In this document: positions 56,532 to 64,000 of the stretch, piece after piece
Position numbering within the stretch: the stretch's first letter is position 1
Layout: each line of letters begins with the position of its first letter
DNA from: Paenarthrobacter nitroguajacolicus
GTDB taxonomy: Bacteria; Actinomycetota; Actinomycetes; Actinomycetales; Micrococcaceae
Direction: 5' to 3'
Assembly: GCF_007786235.1 (NCBI RefSeq)
Contig: NZ_VNFK01000004.1
Coordinates: 62,001 to 126,000 of the forward strand
Length of the DNA stretch: 64,000 nt
Made by a program: the position numbers and the translations under genes
Notes under the pieces: generated by a model
What the model was told of the DNA's origin: nothing
Databases searched by the model: none
What the model saw: only the letters and a program-made list of their open reading frames with translations

Positions 56532-56993
56532 TTGCCCTACATCGTTGACTTCAAGAACGTATCTACCGTGGGACTTGAGTCCTCGCCCGTGGCCGAGGCC
56601 GCTGCCGGGCTGCGGGCCAACGAAGCCCGCTATTACAAGAACAAGTACGACCACGATTTCACAGTAAGCCCCGCCGAAGAGCTCCCCGAGGTAGTGGACA
56701 GGGTGAGCCGGATCCTCAAGGAAGAACGCGACATCGTGATCAAGTCCAGGCCGCTGGAAGCCACAGCTTTCCAGGTGGAGGACTTGCAGATGGCATACGT
56801 TTTCTACGAGTCGGGCCTGTCCATCAATGTCATGTACAGCACGGGCGAGGGAAAGCGGGCTGTGGGCTTTAAGCTCGCCGACGGCATGGACGTCCCCGAG
56901 GAACTGGACTCGAAGTTCAAGTTCGCCCGCCAAAAGTCGAAGCTGGCCGGAACGATCCGTGGCTCCTACTTCGTGATCAAGGGCGAGTACTGA
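56532..56993 (+). CDS. Small soluble protein of unknown function
   Basis: A 153-residue protein beginning PYIVDFKNVSTVGLESSPVA, followed by a charged helix-rich middle (EVVDRVSRILKEERDIVIKS) and a beta-rich end (KLAGTIRGSYFVIKGEY). No membrane segment, signal peptide or enzyme motif is seen, and I do not recognise the family. A TTG start at 56532 with AGGAG 5 bases upstream is the best choice; the 238-bp region before it contains no other gene. It lies between the sugar operon and dnaB (convergent, stops 28 bases apart). Similar sequences in Arthrobacter relatives are only called hypothetical. Confidence 0.65.
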   Translation: MPYIVDFKNVSTVGLESSPVAEAAAGLRANEARYYKNKYDHDFTVSPAEELPEVVDRVSRILKEERDIVIKSRPLEATAFQVEDLQMAYVFYESGLSINVMYSTGEGKRAVGFKLADGMDVPEELDSKFKFARQKSKLAGTIRGSYFVIKGEY

Positions 56994-57021
56994 GCCTAAA
57001 GCCCAGCAGCCTAGGGCAGGC

Positions 57022-58407
57022 CTAGAACCCGCCGCCACCGCCGGTATCGCCTGCCATGTTGGCGAAGCGTGAGTAGTGGCCCTGGAAGGCAACCACGATG
57101 TCCTTGGTGGGACCGTTACGGTGCTTGGCAATGAGGATGTCGGCTTCGCCGGCACGCGGCGATTCTTTGTCGTAGACGTCTTCACGGTGAAGCAGGATGA
57201 CCATGTCGGCGTCCTGCTCGATGGAGCCTGATTCACGGAGGTCGGAGACCATGGGGCGCTTGTCCTGGCGCTGCTCGGAACCACGGTTCAGCTGTGACAG
57301 CGCGATGACGGGAACCTGCAACTCCTTGGCGAGCAGCTTGAGGGCGCGCGAGAACTCGGAGACTTCCTGCTGGCGGGACTCCACCTTCTTGCCGGAGCTC
57401 ATGAGCTGGAGGTAGTCGAGGATCACCAGCTTGAGGTCATGCTGCTGCTTCAAGCGACGGCACTTCGCCCTGATCTCCATGAGCGACATGTTGGGGCTGT
57501 CATCGATGAACAGCGGAGCGTCGTTCATGCGGCCCATGGTGGTGGCGATCTTGGACCACTGCTCGTCCTTGATGGTGCCCTTGCGGAGGTCCTGCAGGCC
57601 GATAGTGGCTTCTGCGGACAGAAGACGCATGGCGATCTCGTTCCGGCCCATTTCCAAGGAGAACATGACTGTAGCCAGGTTGTTCTTGATGGCGGCGGAG
57701 CGCGCGAAGTCCAGTGCGAACGTGGACTTACCAACAGCAGGACGGGCTGCGATAACAATCATCTGGCCCGGGTGGAGTCCGTGCGTCAGTTCATCGAGTT
57801 CGTAGAAACCGGTGGGAACGCCGGTCATGCCTTCGCCACGGTGGCCGGACGCTTCGATCTCGTCCACGGTGGATTCCATGACGTCCTTCAACGCCACGTA
57901 GTCCTCAGCGGTGCGCTTTTCCGCAACTGCATAGACCTCGGCCTGTGCTTGGTTGACGAGGTCTTCCACCTCGCCGTCCTGGCCGTAGCCCATCTGGACG
58001 ATCTTGGTACCGGCGTTCACCAAGCGGCGGAGCACAGCCCGCTCTGCGACGATCTCGGCGTAGTATCCCGCGTTGGCCGCGGTGGGAACCGTCTGGATGA
58101 GTTCGTGGAGGTAAGCGGGACCCCCGATTCGGTTGATCTCGCCGCGCTTGGTCAGTTCGTCCGAGACCGTCACGGCATCGGCAGGTTCGCCGCGACCGTA
58201 GAGGTCGATGATCGATTCGTAGATCGTCTCGTGCGCCGGACGGTAGAAGTCATGTCCGCGGACGATCTCGACGACGTCGGCTATCGCATCCTTGGACAGC
58301 ATCATGCCGCCGAGTACTGACTGCTCAGCAGGAATGTCCTGGGGAGGTTTCCGGCTCGAGTCGGAAGCGCGTGTGCCCTCGATTGAGTCCAAGTGCGTAA
58401 CTGACAA
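57022..58407 (-). CDS. dnaB: Replicative DNA helicase DnaB
   Basis: A 461-residue DnaB. The N-terminal domain (about 20-125) starts PPQDIPAEQSVLGGMMLS; the RecA-type domain (about 190-445) has Walker A IAARPAVGKST (about 219-229), Walker B LKLVILDYLQLM, and the DnaB loop LSQLNRGSEQRQDKRPMVSDL in which the Arg finger lies. No intein is present. A TTG start at 58407 with GGAGG 6 bases upstream is preferred to in-frame starts up to 58497. It unwinds DNA at the fork with the primase. In many bacteria dnaB follows rplI; here the region upstream is instead a DnaA-box-rich spacer and unrelated genes on the opposite strand. Confidence 0.95.
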   Translation of the reverse strand: MSVTHLDSIEGTRASDSSRKPPQDIPAEQSVLGGMMLSKDAIADVVEIVRGHDFYRPAHETIYESIIDLYGRGEPADAVTVSDELTKRGEINRIGGPAYLHELIQTVPTAANAGYYAEIVAERAVLRRLVNAGTKIVQMGYGQDGEVEDLVNQAQAEVYAVAEKRTAEDYVALKDVMESTVDEIEASGHRGEGMTGVPTGFYELDELTHGLHPGQMIVIAARPAVGKSTFALDFARSAAIKNNLATVMFSLEMGRNEIAMRLLSAEATIGLQDLRKGTIKDEQWSKIATTMGRMNDAPLFIDDSPNMSLMEIRAKCRRLKQQHDLKLVILDYLQLMSSGKKVESRQQEVSEFSRALKLLAKELQVPVIALSQLNRGSEQRQDKRPMVSDLRESGSIEQDADMVILLHREDVYDKESPRAGEADILIAKHRNGPTKDIVVAFQGHYSRFANMAGDTGGGGGF

Positions 58408-58992
58408 AGCCGTCCTCCATTTGTGTACCGCTGCAGAGATGTGGTCCCTGGCGGTCCGTAAAGCGCAGTGTGTGGTTACGGGCCCCGCCTGGTGCATCTG
58501 ACGATGCCAGTCAGGTCAGACAAAATAGCCGTATCCACAAGTTATCCACAGTCGATTTCCTTGGTCCTCCAAAACCAGCTGAATTTTCGGAGCCCCAGAA
58601 AGCCTGCGTGGGATATTCGTGCCCTAAATGGACACTTCAGACACGTTACAGCAGCGGCCTGATACCCCCTGTGGAAAACCTGTGGAGTACCACCCCCACG
58701 TTGTGCACAGACTGTGGGTTAGTCTGTGGATAGAGAAATTCTTTTGAAGGAAAGTAGCCCCTGACCTGCGAAAACGTTCCTCACACGCTGTGGACCAAAG
58801 AAAGATTCTGCGGATATTAATCCACAGATCGAAAGGTTCAGTCATTCGCTCGGGCCGGCTAAACCCCCGCAAACATGCCCCAAATGTGATGCATCTTACA
58901 GTGAGGGTCTCAATTTGACACCGTCCTCTCAGAAGCTTATGCCGGAGGTGGAATGTGCTGTGGATAACGGAGTTCTGGCATAAGCTCTAGGC
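58408..58992. other. 585-bp spacer rich in DnaA boxes between dnaB and an L12-like gene
   Basis: No gene is seen here. Two perfect DnaA boxes are TTATCCACA at 58542-58550 and its complement TGTGGATAA at 58959-58967. Boxes with one mismatch are at 58531-58539 (GTATCCACA), 58670-58678 (TGTGGAAAA), 58725-58733 (TGTGGATAG) and 58818-58826 (TAATCCACA). Weaker ones are near 58681, 58701, 58713 and 58789. The sequence between is relatively AT-rich for this genome. It holds the dnaB promoter on one side and that of the L12-like gene on the other, and could be a DnaA-controlled promoter region, a DnaA-titrating site, or an accessory origin. Confidence 0.65.
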
Positions 58993-59472
58993 ATGGGGAT
59001 GAACTTTGGTGACGTGTTGACGATTGCCCTTCCGCTTCTCGTCCTCGTTGGGCTGTTATGGGCGCTCACAGCAGCCTTCAAGCCGCGCGACACGGGCGTT
59101 TCCGACGCCGAGAGGTACCAGCGCGAACTGGCCGCCCGTTCTGCCGCGCATCAGGCCTCCCAAGTGCAGGAAGCATTGGCGCTCCGCGCCCGTATCGAGG
59201 CCACCACCAAACCGAGCCAGAACGAGGCCAGCCATAGGGAGCAGGCGGAGAACTCCAGGACTGCCCTCCAGGCCCAGGCAGCACGCTCACATGCTGCCGG
59301 CCAAACGGGCCATCAGCCGGCAGTACTTCCGAATGGCCAGCTGAATCCGCAGCTGGCCTTCGAGCTGCAAAACCTGGTCCGCAGTGGGAAAAAGATCGAA
59401 GCCATCAAAGTCCTGCGCCAGGCCACCCATTCAGATTTGCTTACCGCCAAGAACTACGTAGATCGGCTCTGA
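58993..59472 (+). CDS. Membrane-anchored protein with L7/L12-like C-terminal motif (1)
   Basis: A 159-residue protein: one N-terminal membrane segment (about residues 7-27), a long Ala/Gln/Glu-rich helical stalk (about 35-110), and a 40-residue tail containing LVRSGKKIEAIKVLRQATHS and DLLTAKNYVDRL, the pattern of the ribosomal bL12 C-terminal domain (KKIEAIKxxR...LxxAKxxVD). The last helix of that fold binds translation factors in bL12. The ATG has no ribosome site close by, so leaderless or weak translation is possible. It is followed after 7 bases by a related gene. Function is unknown. Confidence 0.75.
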   Translation: MGMNFGDVLTIALPLLVLVGLLWALTAAFKPRDTGVSDAERYQRELAARSAAHQASQVQEALALRARIEATTKPSQNEASHREQAENSRTALQAQAARSHAAGQTGHQPAVLPNGQLNPQLAFELQNLVRSGKKIEAIKVLRQATHSDLLTAKNYVDRL

Positions 59473-59479
59473 CAACGCC

Positions 59480-60055
59480 ATGGATTCCATCCTCATCCCG
59501 CTCCTGATCCTCGTTGCGGTCATTGCGGGCGTGCTCCTTCTTATTCGCTCTTTCACCAAGCGCTCGGCTGAAAGCAAAGCTGATCTCGCAGCTGCGAATG
59601 CCCCCAAGGATCCCGTGGAGCTGGCCAAGGAATCTGCGGCCAAGCTGAATCAGGAACAGCACCGACAGCTCTATTCGCTCATCGCGCAAGGACAGGGCAT
59701 GGCGGCCATCAAGCTCTACCTGCAGGCTACGGGCGAGGGCCTGCGGGCGTCCCGGAACGCCGTGGGCGCACTGGCTGCGCATCCTCAGCCGTTTACGCCC
59801 GAAGCCCCGGCCAAGGACCTCCTGGCGGACGACGACGACGAGCCGGAGCGCTTCCCCTACCGCTACCGTGCAATCGTCAGCAAGGGGGACGTGACCCGGG
59901 AAGTGAGCAGCAACATGCTCAACGATGAGATCTACGGACGAATCCGCACGCTGGCAAAAAGCGGTGACGTGGAGGGTGCGGCACTCGCTTTGACGCGCCA
60001 TTCGGACATCAACATCAAGCAGGCCCGCGAATTCATCGAGCTGCTGGGTGACTGA
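59480..60055 (+). CDS. Membrane-anchored protein with L7/L12-like motifs (2)
   Basis: A 191-residue protein: membrane segment at about residues 4-24, a short stalk, a first L12-like helix pair (LIAQGQGMAAIKLYLQATGE and GLRASRNAVGAL), an acidic linker (LLADDDDEPERF), and a second similar stretch (TLAKSGDVEGAALALTRHSD, NIKQAREFIELL). It shares the layout with the protein just upstream, but the soluble part is longer and has two such modules. It lies 7 bases downstream and has no ribosome site of its own, so it is probably coupled to it. Not a known family to me beyond the L12-like match. Confidence 0.72.
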   Translation: MDSILIPLLILVAVIAGVLLLIRSFTKRSAESKADLAAANAPKDPVELAKESAAKLNQEQHRQLYSLIAQGQGMAAIKLYLQATGEGLRASRNAVGALAAHPQPFTPEAPAKDLLADDDDEPERFPYRYRAIVSKGDVTREVSSNMLNDEIYGRIRTLAKSGDVEGAALALTRHSDINIKQAREFIELLGD

Positions 60056-60083
60056 TGTAGCAGTACCGTCGAAGGGGCGCTGA

Positions 60084-60509
60084 ATGGCGAGGGCACCAAT
60101 CGTTTACAAGACCACGCACCGGGTCAAGTTCTCAGAGCTCGATCCTTACAACCACGTGAACACCGGCGTCTACGTGTCCTACTACGCAGATCACCGGATG
60201 GAAGGCCTGCGGGAGTATGTTGGCTGGGATCTGGAGACTCTGGGCAAGCTGCCATTCATGGTCTGGGTCCGGAGGATGGAAATCGATTTTCTGCGTCCCG
60301 CCCGGGGCGATCAGGAGATCGTCATCACATCGTTCGTGCGCGAATTCCGTGGTTCCAACGCACTGATCGAGTGCTCCATGGCGGACTCCGGCGGAAATCC
60401 CGTATCGCGCTGCCTCATGACGGTTGCCTACGTCGACAAAGAAACGAGTCGCGCAAGTGACTGGCCCGCCGACGTGATGTCGCTGTTCTTCGAGAAAGAA
60501 ACCTCCTGA
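60084..60509 (+). CDS. Hotdog-fold acyl-CoA thioesterase (4HBT type)
   Basis: A 141-residue single hotdog domain. The active-site segment HRVKFSELDPYNHVNTGVYV (about 13-32) holds the Asp of 4-hydroxybenzoyl-CoA thioesterase (D at DPYNHVN). The MRIEF-like RMEIDFLRPARGD continues the fold. It hydrolyses aryl- or acyl-CoA thioesters, releasing CoA in the cytoplasm. AAGGGG precedes the ATG. It is the third gene after two L12-like membrane genes, with a 28-base gap, perhaps only by chance. Substrate unknown. Confidence 0.87.
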   Translation: MARAPIVYKTTHRVKFSELDPYNHVNTGVYVSYYADHRMEGLREYVGWDLETLGKLPFMVWVRRMEIDFLRPARGDQEIVITSFVREFRGSNALIECSMADSGGNPVSRCLMTVAYVDKETSRASDWPADVMSLFFEKETS

Positions 60510-60561
60510 GCGCATTCCCTGCCCGTCGGGGCAGGGACCACTTCCGCCCCGGCCACGGAGA

Positions 60562-60927
60562 CTAAAAGTCGAACAGATCCCCCAAGAAACCTTCCTTCTT
60601 CTTGCGCTTACGGCCGTACTGGTCGCGATCGCCATCGCGGCGGTCGTAGTCCCTCCGGTCGTAGTTCCGCCTGTCCCTATCCTCGTACCGCGGCTGCTGG
60701 GGCCGGGACTCGAAGGGGTTGTAGAGGGGCGGCGGCGCAATTGGTGGCTGGGACGGCGCGGCGGCAGGCCGGGCAGGTCCGGGAATGGTTTCTGCCGCGA
60801 CGCGATCAATGATCTTGTCCAGCTCTCCGCGATCCAGCCACACTCCCCTGCACTGCGGGCAGTAGTCAATCTCCACGCCGCTTCGTTCGCTCATCACCAG
60901 GTCAATGGAATCCACAGGACACTTCAT
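60562..60927 (-). CDS. Zinc-ribbon (zf-TFIIB) protein with charged tail
   Basis: A 121-residue protein. The N-terminal zinc ribbon is MKCPVDSIDLVMSE, then IDYCPQCRGVWLDRGELDKI: the C-x2-D...C-x2-C arrangement is typical of this small domain. A Pro/Ala linker follows, then a tail with repeated YDRRDYDRRDGDRD units and the basic KRKKKEGF, ending FLGDLFDF. Such proteins are found in many bacteria with unknown function. The ATG at 60927 is preferred to one 27 bases upstream. The tail resembles those of RNA- or ribosome-interacting proteins, but that is speculation. Confidence 0.8.
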   Translation of the reverse strand: MKCPVDSIDLVMSERSGVEIDYCPQCRGVWLDRGELDKIIDRVAAETIPGPARPAAAPSQPPIAPPPLYNPFESRPQQPRYEDRDRRNYDRRDYDRRDGDRDQYGRKRKKKEGFLGDLFDF

Positions 60928-60964
60928 GCTTGCCCCAACGACCGGACCCGGCAATTAGTTCGCC

Positions 60965-61591
60965 CTATCTGCCGGCTGATATTCCAGCGAGCAGCTGCTC
61001 GAACGGCAGCGACTCCAGGGCGTCGTTCTTGCGATGCGGCTGGGGGCCGTTGAGCAATTGCACGAGTTCACCCGCAGCCCGGTCCACCCGCGACGAGAGG
61101 GGCGATCCGCCGTCGTCGGTGTTTCCCCAGTCCTGTGGTCCCGCAAAGACGCCTGTTGCCGCAGTCCTGGTGCGCAGGTAGCTGAACAGGGGGCGCATGG
61201 CGTAGTCAAGCACCATCTGGTGGCGGTCGGTGCCGCCCGTCGCGCCGAGCAGCACGGCCTTGCCGTCCAGGGACTTGGGATCGAGGACGTCGATGAACGA
61301 CTTGAACAGACCGCTGTAGGAGGCGCTGAAGACGGGGCTGACGGCGATGATGGCGTCGGAATCCTCGACGCCGGCGATCACCTCTGCGAGGCGCGGGGCG
61401 GCATAGCCGGTGACGAAATTGTTGGCGATGTCCACGGCGAGGTCGCGTAGTTCCACGACGTCGATCCGGGGCTCGTAGCCGGCCGCACGCAACTGCCGCT
61501 CGGTAGAGGCGGCCAGCTGATCGGCCAGCAAGCGGCTCGACGACGGGACGCCGAGTCCGGCGGAAAGTACGGTGATGCGGCGGGTTTCCAT
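60965..61591 (-). CDS. NAD(P)H-dependent FMN reductase
   Basis: A 208-residue flavodoxin-like reductase of the CE1759 type. The FMN phosphate loop is SAGLGVPSSSRLLADQL (about residues 10-26), and SPVFSASYSGLFKSFIDVLD contacts the flavin. The LLGATGGTDRHQMVLDYAMR segment completes the fold. It supplies reduced FMN to monooxygenases of the LLM type, though none is adjacent here. ATG has AGGAG 5 bases upstream. A dyad at 61621-61638 just before the start may be a MarR-type operator. Confidence 0.88.
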   Translation of the reverse strand: METRRITVLSAGLGVPSSSRLLADQLAASTERQLRAAGYEPRIDVVELRDLAVDIANNFVTGYAAPRLAEVIAGVEDSDAIIAVSPVFSASYSGLFKSFIDVLDPKSLDGKAVLLGATGGTDRHQMVLDYAMRPLFSYLRTRTAATGVFAGPQDWGNTDDGGSPLSSRVDRAAGELVQLLNGPQPHRKNDALESLPFEQLLAGISAGR

Positions 61592-61620
61592 GGCATTCTC
61601 CTGTGCTCGTTCATCCAGCT

Positions 61621-61638
61621 TACATGCGTTTGCATCTA
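61621..61638. promoter_or_regulatory. Dyad upstream of FMN reductase gene
   Basis: TACATGCGTTTGCATCTA forms a dyad (TA-ATGC ... GCAT-TA) 30-47 bases upstream of the start. Such elements often bind MarR-family repressors, but no regulator gene is near. Confidence 0.4.
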
Positions 61639-61681
61639 AATCAATGAACGGAGGGGCGCTCGAAAGTATTCCCCTAAGGCC

Positions 61682-62656
61682 CTAGGGCGTCCCCAGTTGC
61701 CTCAAGAACGCCACGGAGGCTGCGGAAATCTGCTCTTGCGCCACCTCTCGGCTGATCTGCGGATCCCCGTCGCCGGGCTGCGGACCGTAGCTCCCAAAGT
61801 AGGCATGGTTTCCGCCCTGAACCACGACGAAGGTGGCATCGAGGGGCAGCAAGTCGCGGGAAGCCTCGATCTTCGCCGGCGTACTGAGACCATCCCTGGT
61901 TCCGGAAATGGACAGGACCTCCAGCCCCGCGCGGTCACGCAAGGAGTCCAGCGGATATGAGCCGTAGAGGAGCAGCCCACTCACGTCCGGGTTGCCCAGG
62001 GCGAAGGAACTCGCGGTGACACCGCCCAGTGAATGCCCTCCCACCGCCCACGTTGCAATATCCGGGTGGTCCGCCATGACGCCCCGCGCCTGGTTTCCGT
62101 CTAACAGGCTGAGGTTCAGCGGTGTCTTTAGGATGACCACCAGGAATCCCGCGTCCACGGCCGGCTTGAGGATGTCCGCGTACGCCCGGGCCTCCACGCG
62201 TGCACCGGGGTAGAAGATCAATCCCTCTGTGGCTGGCGCGCCCTCTGGCGTCATGGTGATCGCAGTCGGCGACTCTGCCACGGGCGCCTCCGTTGATCCC
62301 GGGGCGGCGGCGCCAGCCTGGTAGGCGAACGGGTTGAGCCAAACCAGCATGGCCACCAACGCAAGGACGGCAACCCGCCCTGCCCACGCCCCCACAGCGC
62401 GCACGGCAGAACGGCTCCGGAATGCCTGGCGGCCTCGCCACAGCAAGACTCCCCACACGACCCCGACCACGACTGCCGCCACCAACAGCGACGGCAGCAG
62501 GGGATGCCCACGCAGGACAGCAGGGTTACCCACCAACATCCAGGCCGGGGCCAGGATCAGGGCCGCAACACACGCCGCAGATGCCCAGTACAGGGAAGTC
62601 CACGACAGGGCGGGGCGGCGCGTTGTGGCAGGTTCCTCGGAATTTGTGGTCACCAT
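61682..62656 (-). CDS. Alpha/beta hydrolase with N-terminal membrane segments
   Basis: A 324-residue protein. Three membrane segments occupy the first 120 residues (about 22-43, 54-73 and 90-107). An alpha/beta-hydrolase domain follows from about 140: EGLIFYPGARVEARAY (the oxyanion region), the nucleophile Ser in AVGGHSLGGVTASS, and late Asp/His candidates in SGTRDGLSTPA and QGGNHAYFGSYG. This layout matches the alpha/beta-hydrolase family of DUF3887-like lipases. The active site would face outside. Function is otherwise unknown. Confidence 0.8.
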   Translation of the reverse strand: MVTTNSEEPATTRRPALSWTSLYWASAACVAALILAPAWMLVGNPAVLRGHPLLPSLLVAAVVVGVVWGVLLWRGRQAFRSRSAVRAVGAWAGRVAVLALVAMLVWLNPFAYQAGAAAPGSTEAPVAESPTAITMTPEGAPATEGLIFYPGARVEARAYADILKPAVDAGFLVVILKTPLNLSLLDGNQARGVMADHPDIATWAVGGHSLGGVTASSFALGNPDVSGLLLYGSYPLDSLRDRAGLEVLSISGTRDGLSTPAKIEASRDLLPLDATFVVVQGGNHAYFGSYGPQPGDGDPQISREVAQEQISAASVAFLRQLGTP

Positions 62657-62704
62657 CCAAGAATAGTTCCATCATGGAGATAATTCCCAAACGACAGAAA
62701 GCTA

Positions 62705-63781
62705 CTACCGCCTGGCGGCGTGAGTGGACAGGAAGTCAAAAGTCCTGTCCCGCGCCTCGCGGGCCTCGTCGAAGTTCAGATGGAACTGGTACTCGTGCGG
62801 CAGCTCAGGCTCATGGTTTGCGGGCCAGAACAGTTCGGTCACCGGCACGCCGGCCTCTTTCAAGCGGTTGCTGTACGGTACGGACTGAAGCCACGTGAGA
62901 CCGTCGCCATTGCCGCCGCTGATGAACGTCGGCGGCAGGTCGGCAGTGACGAAATCAATGGTGGACATGGTGGCTCCCGCATAGGTGGCGGACCAATCCT
63001 TGGTACCGGTGTAAGCCCAGAGGGAGGTCTTGAAGCCCCAAGCGACGATGCCGCTCAGGTCAGCCATGGCCCGGAGGTCATAGACCCCGCAATGCAGGAT
63101 GGTGGCGGCAAGCTCAGACTTTTGGAGCGCGGGCGTGATTCCCATCAGGTTGGCGTATTCAGGGTTCACGGTCAGCGTTGCCATCTGGCTGGCAAGCTGG
63201 CCGCCCGCAGAGTCGCCGGCCAAAACTATCCGGCTGGTATCCACGTTCAGCTCCGCGGCGTGCGCCTTGATGTAGGCAAGTGCGTCATTAATGTCCCGCA
63301 CCGCAGTGGGGTAGGTGGCCTCGGGTGCGATGGGGTAGCTCAACCCGATGGTGGTGTAACCCTCCGCAGCGAGTATCTGAAGGTACGGATTCACATCGCG
63401 CTGGGCCCCGGAAATCCAAGCTCCCCCATGGATCCACACCACAGCGGGAAGCGGCGCGGTGGTCCCGGCAGGACTAAAGACATCGAAAGTTGAACCGGGC
63501 TTGTAGACAACACCCATTTCCGACTGCAGCGGTGTATCCGGGACGTATGGCGTCATCTCATCGATGGTCGCCTGCGCCCCACGCTCAAAGACACTGCGGA
63601 TCAGCATCGCGGAAGGCCACGGAGTAGCCGAAAGAGCCAAGAGGACTACCAGCACCAGCAAGATCGCCAGGTCCAGCTTCCGCAGCCGTGACGATCGTTT
63701 TCGTGGAGGGCGCGAACCCGTACCGATACCCACTGATTCGCCCTGCTTCGTGCTGGCCTGGATCGATTCCAACGGTCCCAT
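62705..63781 (-). CDS. Alpha/beta hydrolase (HSL/BD-FAE type) with N-terminal anchor
   Basis: A 358-residue protein with one membrane segment (about residues 36-58) and an exported esterase domain. The hormone-sensitive-lipase motif is AVVWIHGGAWISGA, the nucleophile lies in VLAGDSAGGQLASQM, and the catalytic Asp and His in the C-terminal part are probably in GVPVTELFWPANHEPELPHE. The start is set at 63781, where an ATG follows GGGGGAG at 6 bases; a GTG at 63805 is less likely. It is the second alpha/beta hydrolase here, 48 bases from the first, but the two are of different subfamilies. Substrate could be a short acyl ester. Confidence 0.83.
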   Translation of the reverse strand: MGPLESIQASTKQGESVGIGTGSRPPRKRSSRLRKLDLAILLVLVVLLALSATPWPSAMLIRSVFERGAQATIDEMTPYVPDTPLQSEMGVVYKPGSTFDVFSPAGTTAPLPAVVWIHGGAWISGAQRDVNPYLQILAAEGYTTIGLSYPIAPEATYPTAVRDINDALAYIKAHAAELNVDTSRIVLAGDSAGGQLASQMATLTVNPEYANLMGITPALQKSELAATILHCGVYDLRAMADLSGIVAWGFKTSLWAYTGTKDWSATYAGATMSTIDFVTADLPPTFISGGNGDGLTWLQSVPYSNRLKEAGVPVTELFWPANHEPELPHEYQFHLNFDEAREARDRTFDFLSTHAARR

Positions 63782-63844
63782 CACACACTCCCCCGGTCGG
63801 TGCACCTGTGGACCATGCTAAGGCCGCAGCAGCCTATCCCAACG

Positions 63845-64000
63845 TCAGTCCAACGGCCGTGCCGCTGAAAGCAGGACCCCCTCGCCGCCGTCGAACGTCA
63901 CCGTATGAAAACCGGGACCACGCGCGACCTCCCGGAACCCCCACCCCCGGTGCAGGGCCAGCGAGGCCTGATTACGGGCATTGACCACATACCAGGCCTC
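63845..64000 (-). CDS. GNAT-family N-acetyltransferase, C-terminal part (gene runs off the right edge)
   Basis: The last 51 residues of a GNAT protein are visible. EAWYVVNARNQASLALHRGW followed by GFREVARGPGF matches the end of the fold (NxAS...L..GF), where acetyl-CoA is closed over by the YxxxGF-like segment. It ends VLLSAARPLD and a TGA at 63845. The N-terminal part lies right of the window. It is on the same strand as the alpha/beta hydrolase gene, 63 bases upstream of it. Confidence 0.75.
   Translation of the reverse strand, partial: EAWYVVNARNQASLALHRGWGFREVARGPGFHTVTFDGGEGVLLSAARPLD

Noticed and set aside
58408..58992. DnaA-box cluster considered as the chromosomal oriC
   Set aside because: In actinobacteria oriC lies between dnaA and dnaN, and neither gene is in the window, so I list it only as a DnaA-box-rich spacer.
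1..64000. Search by eye for tRNA, rRNA, riboswitch or prophage genes
   Set aside because: No cloverleaf, rRNA-like or known aptamer sequence and no phage structural gene was noticed; a covariance-model search would be needed to exclude small RNAs.

Overview
The window is about 64 kb of high-GC actinobacterial chromosome. Gene content and protein style (CsoR/CopZ/CopA set, WXG100 protein, DUF2277, CGNR regulators, DasR-type operator, split transketolase sugar cluster, dnaB near a dense group of DnaA boxes) suggest a soil Micrococcaceae member close to Arthrobacter/Paenarthrobacter. This taxonomic placement is inferred from protein resemblance, not from a search. I see no rRNA, tRNA, insertion sequence, prophage or CRISPR array. 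Most genes are intact, tightly packed and often coupled by 4-base ATGA overlaps.

Layout. 1-4.1 kb: D-amino-acid catabolism (N-acyl-D-amino-acid deacylase, PLP-dependent deaminase, PfkB kinase, IclR regulator, RidA). 4.2-8 kb: polyprenol-phosphate mannosyltransferase, LssY_C membrane protein, NAD-dependent epimerase, and the stump of a cyclase-family gene. 8.2-14.7 kb: a GH13 trehalose-synthase-like enzyme, an ECF sigma/anti-sigma pair, a class I PPK2, and an HTH/membrane-protein pair with paired palindromes over its start. 14.7-19.1 kb: a MurR-type SIS regulator divergent from namZ-nagZ, a peptidoglycan sugar salvage module. 19.1-21.4 kb: YdcF-like protein, a DUF4440 remnant, a DUF1801 protein and a VOC protein. 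21.4-28.3 kb: a probable seven-gene operon for uptake and hydrolysis of amino-sugar oligosaccharides (ABC transporter without its own ATPase, GH20 hexosaminidase, IclR, rhodanese, hydrolase) behind a DasR-like dre site. 28.4-33.8 kb: a secreted FG-GAP protein and the csoR-copZ-copA copper operon with two CsoR boxes. 33.8-44.3 kb: small housekeeping and transport genes (DUF2277, WXG100, EamA, CGNR, MATE, ABM, GNAT, DoxX), a Zur-boxed AztD-like zinc metallochaperone, and a coupled three-gene unit around a stand-alone PEP-utilizer phosphohistidine domain. 44.3-47.4 kb: an EEP phosphatase and a two-component system whose kinase carries an in-frame triple repeat. 47.5-56.3 kb: a decayed DUF1016 nuclease gene, then a FadR-type GntR regulator with split transketolase, MHS-type transporter, TIM-barrel isomerase, SDR, one-piece Dak kinase and RpiB-type isomerase, a pathway for a tetritol/tetrulose or apiose-like sugar. 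56.5-64 kb: an unknown small protein, dnaB, a DnaA-box-rich spacer, two tandem membrane proteins with L12-like tails, a thioesterase, zinc-ribbon protein, FMN reductase, two alpha/beta hydrolases and a partial GNAT gene.

Intergenic regions carry several strong palindromes. At least one motif (CTCTCTCACATCC) occurs at two distant sites, which suggests a dispersed repeat family in this genome.
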